This document shows, one piece after another, positions 37,856 to 45,265 of a DNA stretch of 64,000 bases. The DNA comes from Mixta sp. Marseille-Q2659. Lineage in GTDB: Bacteria > Pseudomonadota > Gammaproteobacteria > Enterobacterales > Enterobacteriaceae. The notes under the pieces were generated by a model that was given only the letters and a program-made list of their open reading frames with translations, was not told the origin of the DNA and ran no database searches. The stretch lies in NCBI RefSeq assembly GCF_940807255.1, contig NZ_CALNWY010000007.1, forward strand, positions 1 to 64,000. The letters are read 5' to 3'. Both the position numbers and the translations under genes were made by a program. Within the stretch, counting starts at the first letter, position 1, and every line of letters begins with the position of its first letter.

Positions 37856-38415
37856 CTCTTTCTGTCAAGTATTACAGCTGGGCGTTCGTCTGAGCGGTCC
37901 AACCGCCAGGTCGGGCGCACGAAGTGGCAGCTATAGCCCCCAGGATAGCGCACCAGGTATTCTTGGTGCTCTGGCTCCGCCTCCCAAAAGGGTTCTTCTG
38001 GGTTGATCTCCGACACGACCGGGCCTGGCCAGCTTCCTGATGCCTCGATTTCCGCGATGGTTGTGAGGGCGACTTCCTTCTGCACTTCGGTGGTGTAGAA
38101 AATCGCCGATCGATAGCTCGGACCGACATCGCTGCCTTGTTGCTCGTAGGTCGTGGGGTCATGTATCTGGAAGAAGAGTTCCAAGAGCGAGCGATAGGCG
38201 AGAACGGAAGGGTCGAAGGTCACTTCCACTGCTTCCGCATGGCCGTAATGTCTCGCGTAGGTCGGATCAGGCATTTCTCCGCCTGTGTAACCGACACGCG
38301 TCGAAATGACTCCCCTGGCTCGGCGCAGCAAATCCTCCATGCCCCAGAAGCAGCCGCCTGCGAGAATTGCTCGCTCTGTCGCGGCCGCCCTATTGCCGGT
38401 AGGCGATTGGCTCAC
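37852..38415 (-). CDS. msrA: Peptide methionine (S)-S-oxide reductase MsrA, copy 1
   Basis: The 187-residue enzyme reduces methionine-S-sulfoxide. The catalytic motif is [15 protein letters not shown] (Cys-Phe-Trp), and substrate residues are in [18 protein letters not shown] and YRSAIFY. The start is a GTG (VSQSPTGN) preceded by GGAGGAGG. It begins 33 bp after the osmC fusion gene. It is clearly related to the second copy at 42.5 kb but only partly identical. Confidence 0.92.
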   Translation of the reverse strand: MSQSPTGNRAAATERAILAGGCFWGMEDLLRRARGVISTRVGYTGGEMPDPTYARHYGHAEAVEVTFDPSVLAYRSLLELFFQIHDPTTYEQQGSDVGPSYRSAIFYTTEVQKEVALTTIAEIEASGSWPGPVVSEINPEEPFWEAEPEHQEYLVRYPGGYSCHFVRPTWRLDRSDERPAVILDRKS

Positions 38416-38447
38416 AGTCCGTTCGCCCTCCTCCGTGTGCGCCACGG

Positions 38448-39680
38448 TCAAGCCAGCCTCGCGGGATCCGCAGCCTGACTGGCGCTCAAGAGCTCGGTCT
38501 GCACGTCCGAACCCCGGATGAGACTCAGATCGACGGGACACCGATCAGCGATCGCGAGGATCCGAGCGCGCTGATCATCACTCAGCGGCCCATCGAGGAC
38601 AATGGTGCGGGTGAACCGGTCGGGTGGCATCATGTCCGGCACCTTCTCGTGCTGCACGGTCGTGCTCGCCCGTTCGAGCGGAAAGCCCTTGCGGTTCGCA
38701 TAGAGACGCATCGTCATCACCGTGCAGGCTGCGAGGCCGGCAGATACGAGTTCGTAGGGAGATAGTCCGGTCCCGAGGCCACCGACCGATGCTGGCTCGT
38801 CGGCGAACAGAGTGTGCTCGCCGCTGCGGACCTTGAGCTGGAACGTCCCTGCAAGAGTTTCGGTGGAGACGACGCCCTCCGCAACCTCGACCTGCGGAAG
38901 ATCCGCGCTGAGTGGTGGGAGAAAGCGGCTCGCCCAAACCGCCACCATGGCCGCGGCGTAGTTCGCGTCCGCGACGTCGGTGAGAAGGTGATCCGCGTTG
39001 TCGAGCGAGATGAAGCTTTTAGGGTGCCTGGACGCGACGAAGATGCGCGACGCGTGGTCGATGCCGACCACCTGATCCAGCGGAGAGTGCATGACCAGCA
39101 CCGGCCGTCGCAGGGAGGCAATGGCCTTCTCGACGTCGATCCCCTCAACCGCCTCAAGGAACCCTCGGCGAATGAGGAAGGGCCTACCGGCAATCTCCAC
39201 CGAGGCCTCGCCCTCGCTCGCGATGGTGTCCAGATCATTCGGTCCGAAGAGGCGCAAGATATGCTGAAGGTCGGCCGGCGCACCAATCGTCGCTACCGCC
39301 GCAATATCAGGCATGTCGGCGGCGGCTACGATCGCAGCGGTGCCACCCAGGCTGTGCCCGACGAGGAGGGACGGTGACATGCCCGCCGCCGCCATCGCAT
39401 TTGCGGCGGCCCGAAGGTCCTCGACGTCCGACGCGAAGTTCACAGGTTCTCCCGTCCCACCGCCGATCCCGGTCCCGGCGAAATCGAACCTCAAGACCCC
39501 GATGCCCGCACGCGACAGCGCGCGCGAGATGTGAACAGCGGCGCGACTGTCTTTCCCGCACGTGAAGCAGTGGGCGAAGATCGCCCAGCCCCGCGGCGTC
39601 CCTTCCGGCGGTTCGAGGTGCCCGGACAGCGGAGAGCCAGCCCCACTGACAAACGTAAATGATCTTCCTGCCATGTCCAT
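38448..39680 (-). CDS. Bifunctional alpha/beta hydrolase-OsmC protein
   Basis: The 410-residue fusion has an N-terminal alpha/beta hydrolase (HCFTCGKDS oxyanion region, nucleophile Ser in [16 protein letters not shown]) and a C-terminal OsmC domain with its two peroxidatic and resolving cysteines ([20 protein letters not shown] and DRCPVDLSL). OsmC proteins reduce organic hydroperoxides; the hydrolase may prepare or release an ester substrate. The ATG at 39680 follows GGAGGTTTG and gives the family length. It leads the operon osmC-msrA-adh; operators S4a and S4b lie upstream. Confidence 0.9.
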   Translation of the reverse strand: MDMAGRSFTFVSGAGSPLSGHLEPPEGTPRGWAIFAHCFTCGKDSRAAVHISRALSRAGIGVLRFDFAGTGIGGGTGEPVNFASDVEDLRAAANAMAAAGMSPSLLVGHSLGGTAAIVAAADMPDIAAVATIGAPADLQHILRLFGPNDLDTIASEGEASVEIAGRPFLIRRGFLEAVEGIDVEKAIASLRRPVLVMHSPLDQVVGIDHASRIFVASRHPKSFISLDNADHLLTDVADANYAAAMVAVWASRFLPPLSADLPQVEVAEGVVSTETLAGTFQLKVRSGEHTLFADEPASVGGLGTGLSPYELVSAGLAACTVMTMRLYANRKGFPLERASTTVQHEKVPDMMPPDRFTRTIVLDGPLSDDQRARILAIADRCPVDLSLIRGSDVQTELLSASQAADPARLA

Positions 39681-39781
39681 CAAACCTCCAGCACGCGGCT
39701 TGGCGGTTGCGCTCTCAGAACCTTCGACGGAGCTGAGCGGAGCGCACCGCCAACCGGTAATCGTCATCTCAGGCTATCATT

Positions 39782-39800
39782 TATATGTCTGGCGCATATA
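39782..39800. promoter_or_regulatory. Palindromic operator S4a
   Basis: TATATGTCTGGCGCATATA has perfect outer 6-bp arms TATATG / CATATA and fits TATGY-N5-GCATA. It lies about 100 bp before the osmC start in the intergenic region shared with lysR. Confidence 0.7.
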
Positions 39801-39823
39801 GACAAGCCCCTATACCATGATTA

Positions 39824-39838
39824 TATGCGCCAAGCATA
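39824..39838. promoter_or_regulatory. Palindromic operator S4b
   Basis: TATGCGCCAAGCATA has perfect half-sites and differs from S1 only within the spacer. Centres of S4a and S4b are about 40 bp (four helical turns) apart, so two dimers could sit on one DNA face. Confidence 0.7.
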
Positions 39839-39908
39839 CTTCTGCGACCTGCTTTCCAAAGGCGGTCTCACGGAAGAGGTATCAGTCAGGCGCGTGGGCC
39901 AAAGGACT

Positions 39909-40784
39909 ATGGAACTCAATCAAGTCAGCTATTTCATCAACTTGGCCGAGACGCTGAATTTCACAGCGGCCGCTCGCTTGAGCGGTGTGTCACAGCCAAG
40001 TCTGACCCGCGCGATCCGCCGCTTGGAAGATGAGCTTGGCGGGCCGCTGATCTATCGCGACGGGAAGAACAGCCGCCTGACTGGCCTTGGCCATGACGTC
40101 GAGGCAGAATTCCGGCGCATGGTGGTCGCGATGAAGAGCGTTCGCAATCACTCGGAGCACTGGGCGATGGGGGGGCACCGCGTGCTGGATGTCGCCGTCG
40201 CGCCCACCGTCGGACCAAAGGAATTTACGGCATTCTTCGAGAGCGCATTGGCGGAGATGCCATCCATCGAAATCAAGCTGCACTCGCTCCAGTCGAACGA
40301 GGACACATCGGAGGTGCTTTCAGGAAAATACCACGCGTGCATCATGCCGCGTGAAACAAGACCGGAACGCAAGCTGGATGTGCATCCTCTATTTCGGGAG
40401 CGCTTCGTGCTCGGCTGTTCTGCAAACCATCCCTTGGCTGCCAACGAGATCGTGCGCGGCGAAGACCTGCTCGAGTTTCCTTTCGTCGATCGCCTGAAAT
40501 GCGAGTTTCGCGATCGGATCCTCGATCACTTCGCGCGACGGGACTTGCTCATGCGACCTCGCTTTCGATCAGATCGCGAGGACTGGGTGCAACGGGTCGT
40601 CGCTGACGGCCACGCCATATGCATTCTTCCGGAACGATCGCCGACCGTGCAAGGCCTCGTCACTCGGCCGATCGACGGATTTGTCTTGGAGCGCGAAGTC
40701 GTGATCGCGACAGTATCCGGCTCCACGGCAACGGTCGAGATACGGAACATCGCGCAGCTGGCAGCCCGGTATGAGTGGAACTGA
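39909..40784 (+). CDS. LysR-family regulator divergent from the osmC operon
   Basis: From the ATG at 39909 (MELNQVSYFINLAETLNFTA) the protein has 291 residues, with helix-turn-helix AARLSGVSQPSLTRAIRRLE. The effector domain contains HACIMPRETRPERKLDVHPL and ends near IRNIAQLAARYEWN. Divergence from osmC and the two palindromes between them fit either LysR control of osmC or joint control of both by a MarR protein. Longer starts upstream would include operator S4b. Confidence 0.85.
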   Translation: MELNQVSYFINLAETLNFTAAARLSGVSQPSLTRAIRRLEDELGGPLIYRDGKNSRLTGLGHDVEAEFRRMVVAMKSVRNHSEHWAMGGHRVLDVAVAPTVGPKEFTAFFESALAEMPSIEIKLHSLQSNEDTSEVLSGKYHACIMPRETRPERKLDVHPLFRERFVLGCSANHPLAANEIVRGEDLLEFPFVDRLKCEFRDRILDHFARRDLLMRPRFRSDREDWVQRVVADGHAICILPERSPTVQGLVTRPIDGFVLEREVVIATVSGSTATVEIRNIAQLAARYEWN

Positions 40785-40818
40785 ATCACGACGTGAAGAG
40801 CTTCGGCGCTATGGAAAC

Positions 40819-40835
40819 TATACGCGCAGCGTATT
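40819..40835. promoter_or_regulatory. Operator S5, divergent member
   Basis: ATACGC-GCA-GCGTAT is a perfect 6-3-6 palindrome of the same size as the other sites, but its arms deviate (ATACGC for ATATGC). If IS630 is removed it lies about 97 bp before msrB, which makes it the likely operator of the msrBA operon. Confidence 0.5.
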
Positions 40836-40909
40836 GGATAAATCTGGGGCGCACTGCGATAGTCGGCGCAATGACTGCAAAGATAAATGACAGTGTGTCG
40901 AGCTCTCTA

Positions 40910-42062
40910 AATAGCTGCGCCTAATACCGCTACACTTTTGCCTGACCATGTTTTCCTCCGGGGAATGGGCTGGCGGTTTCCATAAAATGGCGGACCTTTT
41001 TCAGTAACTGCCACATTGAGCGGCACTGATGATTACGGGTTATCGTGTCATGAAGTGCCTGCCATAGCCGTTCCACATGATTCACCCACGGCGAGTAAAC
41101 CGGCTGGTAAATTACCCTGAACTTGGGATTTGCTTTCAACCAGCGCTGTGTTTCGCGGCTTTTATGGATAATGTAGTTATCAACGATCAGCGTGATTGTT
41201 TTCGCCCGCCGGTAAGTGGCTTTCAGGTGCTTCAGCAGAGCGATAAACAGCGCTGAACTTTTGCTGTTGCCGCCCACGTAGCTGACTTTACCCGTGCCAC
41301 TGTGCAGTGCGCCGGCCAGATAGTATTTTTCGTTCTGCCCCGGCGTCACTACCCGTTTCTGCTGTCCGCGCAACTGCCAGTCCGCACCGATTTTAGGATT
41401 AAGGTGGATATCCACTTCATCTTCATAAAATACCGGATGCTCTGCGCTGCATTCATCCAGCGCTTTGTGGATTACCGCCATCTTTTCATCTTTATGTGGG
41501 TCACGGATACGCAGAGTTGGCGCGGCCCTGCGCCATACAAGCCCCGCAGATGGCAACCAGCGGCGAACGGTTCCTGCATGTAACTGGCAACCGGTTATCT
41601 CATTGATTTTTAATGCCAGTAATTCGGTGCTCCAGCGTGAACGTTGATAACCAAAATCGCCGGGAGAATGCTTTATCAGCTCACGTAACAGGGTGCAGAT
41701 ATGTTCAAAAGGCCAGCGTCGGGAGCGCCCTGCGGGTAAGGATTTCAGGCCTTCAATACCTGAGTGCGTAAACCAGTTAATCCAGCGACCAACGGATGAA
41801 CGAGCACAACAGAGAGTTCTGGCAACATCGCTGACCCGTTCACCCCGATGAAGCATCAGCATGGCCGTGAGTCTGCGGGCATGATTTTTATCGCGCGTTT
41901 TATGAATAGCTTTCTGCATCAGGCGTCGTTCGCCACGGGGTATTGGTGCTATGATCGGCATCGCTCAGTCCGGTTGGTGGTTTTGGTTGGTTTGGCGATT
42001 GATCAGATCGCACAATCCGGGCTGAGTTCCCTTTCAGTGATCTACTATTCCGCGCATCTATT
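40910..42062 (-). mobile_element. IS630 element inserted in the msrBA promoter region
   Basis: The element is 1153 bp, the IS630 length. Its ends are inverted repeats (AATAGCTGCGC at the left, GCGCATCTATT at the right). The TA at 40908-40909 and 42063-42064 is duplicated; rejoining the flanks gives CTAG, the IS630 target. It separates operator S5 and probably the native promoter from msrB. Confidence 0.88.
40930..41961 (-). CDS. IS630-family transposase
   Basis: A 343-residue DDE transposase of the IS630/Tc1 class: an N-terminal helix-turn-helix (RVSDVARTLCCARSSVGRWI), catalytic VFYEDEVDIHLNPKIG (first Asp), TLIVDNYIIHKSRET (second Asp) and PVYSPWVNHVERLWQ (Glu). Confidence 0.93.
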   Translation of the reverse strand: MPIIAPIPRGERRLMQKAIHKTRDKNHARRLTAMLMLHRGERVSDVARTLCCARSSVGRWINWFTHSGIEGLKSLPAGRSRRWPFEHICTLLRELIKHSPGDFGYQRSRWSTELLALKINEITGCQLHAGTVRRWLPSAGLVWRRAAPTLRIRDPHKDEKMAVIHKALDECSAEHPVFYEDEVDIHLNPKIGADWQLRGQQKRVVTPGQNEKYYLAGALHSGTGKVSYVGGNSKSSALFIALLKHLKATYRRAKTITLIVDNYIIHKSRETQRWLKANPKFRVIYQPVYSPWVNHVERLWQALHDTITRNHQCRSMWQLLKKVRHFMETASPFPGGKHGQAKV

Positions 42063-42085
42063 TAGATTAATTATTGGAGACTATC

Positions 42086-42529
42086 ATGAAGTTTGAGAAG
42101 TCACAGGCAGCAGTTGACCGCCTGACCCCCGAGCAACGCCGGATTACCCAGGATTCGGGGACCGAAAGGCCCTTCACGGGTGAGCACAACGACAACAAGG
42201 AGCCTGGCATCTACGTCGACATAGTGTCGGGAGAGCCGCTGTTCGCTTCAACGGACAAGTTCGATTCGGGTACTGGCTGGCCCAGCTTCACCAAGCCGAT
42301 CGTTCCGGCAAACGTGAACGAGGTGCGGGACAGTGCACACGGCATGGTCCGGACGGAGGTCAGGTCGGTACACGCCGACAGCCATCTGGGCCACGTTTTC
42401 CCGGACGGTCCTTCCGACCGCGGCGGTCTGCGCTACTGCATCAACTCTGCGTCCCTTCGCTTCATCCCGCGCGACGAGATGGAGTCCGAGGGATACGGTG
42501 AATATCTCGATCAAGTAGAGGAGGCTTAA
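42086..42529 (+). CDS. msrB: Peptide methionine (R)-S-oxide reductase MsrB, zinc-free form
   Basis: A 147-residue MsrB that reduces methionine-R-sulfoxide. The catalytic Cys is in [24 protein letters not shown] is conserved. The four zinc cysteines are absent: the CG.PLF and CGWPSF-type positions read SGEPLFAST and SGTGWPSF. No resolving Cys is seen at the usual site, so regeneration may depend directly on a thiol partner. ATG at 42086, with a GGAGAC site; one base after its stop msrA-2 begins. Confidence 0.93.
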   Translation: MKFEKSQAAVDRLTPEQRRITQDSGTERPFTGEHNDNKEPGIYVDIVSGEPLFASTDKFDSGTGWPSFTKPIVPANVNEVRDSAHGMVRTEVRSVHADSHLGHVFPDGPSDRGGLRYCINSASLRFIPRDEMESEGYGEYLDQVEEA

Positions 42530-42530
42530 C

Positions 42531-43070
42531 ATGCATCAGCGCGCTGTTCTCGCAGGAGGATGTTTCTGGGGCATGCAGGATCTGATCCGCAAGCGGCCCG
42601 GCATCATCTCGACCCGTGTGGGTTACACGGGCGGCGATATTCCGAACGCCACGTATCGTAATCACGGCACGCATGCCGAGGGGATCGAGATTGTCTTCGA
42701 CCCGACAGTGACGAGCTACCGGCACATCCTGGAATTCTTCTTCCAGATCCACGATCCGACGACGCTGAACCGCCAGGGCAATGATCGTGGGCTCTCCTAC
42801 CGGTCGGGCATCTATTATGTCGACGAGGAGCAGAAGCGCGTCGCCGAGGATACGATCGCCGATGTGGATGCCTCGGGGCTGTGGGATGGCAAAGTGGTGA
42901 CCGAGGTCCAGCCGGTCGGCGAGTTCTGGGAGGCCGAGCCCGATCACCAGGATTATCTGGAGAAGCGGCCGGGCGGCTACACCTGCCACTTCGTCCGTCC
43001 CGACTGGGTTCTTCCAAAGCGGCATGAGGCCGGCGATGTGAGCCCTGCGGCCGGGGCTGCAGCGGAATAG
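42531..43070 (+). CDS. msrA: Peptide methionine (S)-S-oxide reductase MsrA, copy 2
   Basis: A 179-residue MsrA with [20 protein letters not shown] as active site and [20 protein letters not shown] as substrate region. It is coupled to msrB. Of the two MsrA copies this one pairs with MsrB, so both sulfoxide diastereomers are covered in one operon. Confidence 0.93.
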   Translation: MHQRAVLAGGCFWGMQDLIRKRPGIISTRVGYTGGDIPNATYRNHGTHAEGIEIVFDPTVTSYRHILEFFFQIHDPTTLNRQGNDRGLSYRSGIYYVDEEQKRVAEDTIADVDASGLWDGKVVTEVQPVGEFWEAEPDHQDYLEKRPGGYTCHFVRPDWVLPKRHEAGDVSPAAGAAAE

Positions 43071-43202
43071 GCTTCGCTGCCGTTAGTGCCGCGCCGATCC
43101 GGTTCGCAACCTCCGACGACCGCGTCAATCGACGCGGTCGTCGAACCCGGCCTTGAAGCAGATCATTCCATTCAGCCGCCGTCGCAGTGCCAGGATCCAG
43201 AT

Positions 43203-43964
43203 ATGACAGACCTCTCCTCCTTTCCCATCACGCAGCGCTGGCCAGCATCTTATCCGGATCGCTTGCAACTATACGCGGCCCCCACGCCCAACGGCGTCAA
43301 GGTCTCGATGATGCTGGAGGAGACTGGCCTGCCGTATGAGCCCCACTTCGTCGACATCTCGAACAACGAGTCGAAGGATCCAGCGTTCGTGTCGTTGAAT
43401 CCCAACGGCCGCATACCCGCGATCATCGATCCGGCTGGCCCTGACGGCCAGCCCATTGGCATATGGGAAACCGGTGCGATCCTCATCTATCTGGCCGACA
43501 AGACGGGGCAGCTCATCTCAACAACACCCGCCCAGCGGTACGAGACTCTGGCCTGGGTGTTCTTTCAGGTGTCGGGCGTTGGGCCGACCTTCGGACAGCT
43601 AGGCTTTTTCCTGCGATTTGCCGGCAAGGACTATGAGGACAAGCGACCTCGGCAGCGCTTTGTTGATGAATCCAGGCGTCTTCTCGGGGTCCTGGATCAC
43701 CGGCTGGAGGGCCGCGAATGGATTGTCGATGATTACTCGATCGCGGACATTGCGACGTTTGGCTGGGTGAATGCGCTGGTCGAATTCTACGCAGCGGGCG
43801 ACATCCTCGGCCTAAGCAGCTATTCGAACGTGCAGGCATGGCTCGAACGCGGGCTGGCGCGACCGGCTGTACAGCGTGGCCTGCGAATTCCTGCGAGGCC
43901 TGCATGGGGTCGTCTCAGAAAACGGAATCTATGGTCACTCCCGTTTTTGCAACACCGATTTTGA
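43203..43964 (+). CDS. YfcG-type glutathione transferase, C-terminus altered by the transposon
   Basis: The Nu-class (YfcG/YghU-like) protein opens MTDLSSFPITQRWPASYPDR, with the active-site region LYAAPTPNGVKVSMMLEE (Thr/Asn in place of the usual Tyr/Ser) and the cis-Pro and ESGAI-like GIWETGAILIYLADKTG. E. coli relatives reduce disulfides with glutathione. The natural stop was GCA TGA after IPARP; the transposon now replaces it, adding about 20 foreign residues. The frame shows 253 codons instead of about 233. The core domain is intact, so activity may remain. Confidence 0.85.
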   Translation: MTDLSSFPITQRWPASYPDRLQLYAAPTPNGVKVSMMLEETGLPYEPHFVDISNNESKDPAFVSLNPNGRIPAIIDPAGPDGQPIGIWETGAILIYLADKTGQLISTTPAQRYETLAWVFFQVSGVGPTFGQLGFFLRFAGKDYEDKRPRQRFVDESRRLLGVLDHRLEGREWIVDDYSIADIATFGWVNALVEFYAAGDILGLSSYSNVQAWLERGLARPAVQRGLRIPARPAWGRLRKRNLWSLPFLQHRF

Positions 43965-45253
43965 CGACAAGTTGGCTTGCTTGAATCTATCCGGCGTCTG
44001 AATGGGATTTTATTCCCGCGCCTTGATGAGTTCCGCGCCTGATGAACCTCCAGAAAATATACGGCTTCAATGAGCCTTTCCGTTTTACAGGTTCCTCAAC
44101 AGGCCGGTGGGCCGTTAGTATCATCAATATCAGTATTCGCAAAACCAGATCAGTAATTCTTTAAACCGGTGTATTTCTGCCGTTATGCTACATAAGTTTG
44201 CTGTCGTGCCGTTAGGGCCCAGGCTATTCTGGCCAGCTTGTTTGCCAGAGCACAAGTGACGACAAAGTTGCTTTTCCGGCACAGTAAATCCCTGACCCAA
44301 TCGGCCAATTTGCCAGACTGGTGTTCCAGTTTTTGTATGAATACCCTGGCACATTGAACCAACAAAGTTCGGATCTTTTTATTACCTCGCTTACTAATTC
44401 CCAGCAATGTCGTCCTACCTCCCGTGCTGTACTGCCGAGGTACAAGCCCTGTTGCCGCCGCAAAGTCACGGCTGCTGGCGTACTGCTTCCCGTCGCCAAT
44501 CTCAGTTGAAATAGTACTCGCTGTCAGTGTTCCGACGCAGGGAATGCTCAGCAAGCGCTGTCCAACCTCATCTTCGTCCAACTTTCGTTTCAACTGGGAT
44601 TCCAAATCTTTAATCTGCTCAACAAGATAGTGATAATGCTGTTGTAATTTCAGCAATAACTGGCTGAGGTAAAGAGGCAAACTATTGTCCTCAAGAATGG
44701 TACTCAGTCGGCTAATAACGGCAGCTCCTCGGGGAACGCTAATGCCAAATTCCAGCAGAAAAGCATGCATTTGATTGGTTGTTTTTACCTTATCCTGAAC
44801 CAGGGATTCACGGACACGATGCAGAGCCCGCATTGCCTGCTGAGATTCCGTTCTGGGCTGCACAAAACGCATAGACGGACGCGATGCAGCTTCACAAATA
44901 GCTTCGGCGTCGACAAAGTCGTTTTTATTGCTTTTAACGAACGGGCGGACAAATTGTGGTGATATCAGCTTTGGGGAATGCCCCAACTCTTCCAACTTGC
45001 GTGCCATAAAGTGAGAACCGCCACAGGCTTCCATTGCGATGGTTGTAGCGGGGCATGTCGCCAAAAATTCGATCAACTTTGGCCGGGTAAATTTTTTACG
45101 GTAAACAGCCTTCCCGCGACGATCCTGGCAATGAATATGGAAAGAGTTTTTACCCAGATCGATACCAATGAGCGCAATGTTTTCCATGATAGTTCTCCGA
45201 ATGAAAGCCTGTCCTCAGCATAGTACCGGGAAGGAGGGAGTGACCATCTCATT
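43928..45253 (-). mobile_element. IS5075/IS4321-type element, copy B
   Basis: A 1326-bp copy in reverse orientation to copy A, inserted at the same position of a Tn21-type repeat. The encoded proteins are identical. The two copies are long inverted repeats bracketing 15.3 kb of alphaproteobacterial DNA, so recombination between them could invert it. Confidence 0.92.
44183..45187 (-). CDS. IS110-family transposase (IS5075/IS4321), copy B
   Basis: A 334-residue DEDD transposase, the same protein as copy A (GIDLGKNSFHIHC, GGRTTLLGISKRGNKKIR). ATG start after a GGAGAACTATC site. Confidence 0.93.
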   Translation of the reverse strand: MENIALIGIDLGKNSFHIHCQDRRGKAVYRKKFTRPKLIEFLATCPATTIAMEACGGSHFMARKLEELGHSPKLISPQFVRPFVKSNKNDFVDAEAICEAASRPSMRFVQPRTESQQAMRALHRVRESLVQDKVKTTNQMHAFLLEFGISVPRGAAVISRLSTILEDNSLPLYLSQLLLKLQQHYHYLVEQIKDLESQLKRKLDEDEVGQRLLSIPCVGTLTASTISTEIGDGKQYASSRDFAAATGLVPRQYSTGGRTTLLGISKRGNKKIRTLLVQCARVFIQKLEHQSGKLADWVRDLLCRKSNFVVTCALANKLARIAWALTARQQTYVA

Positions 45254-45265
45254 AAATAAAGCACG

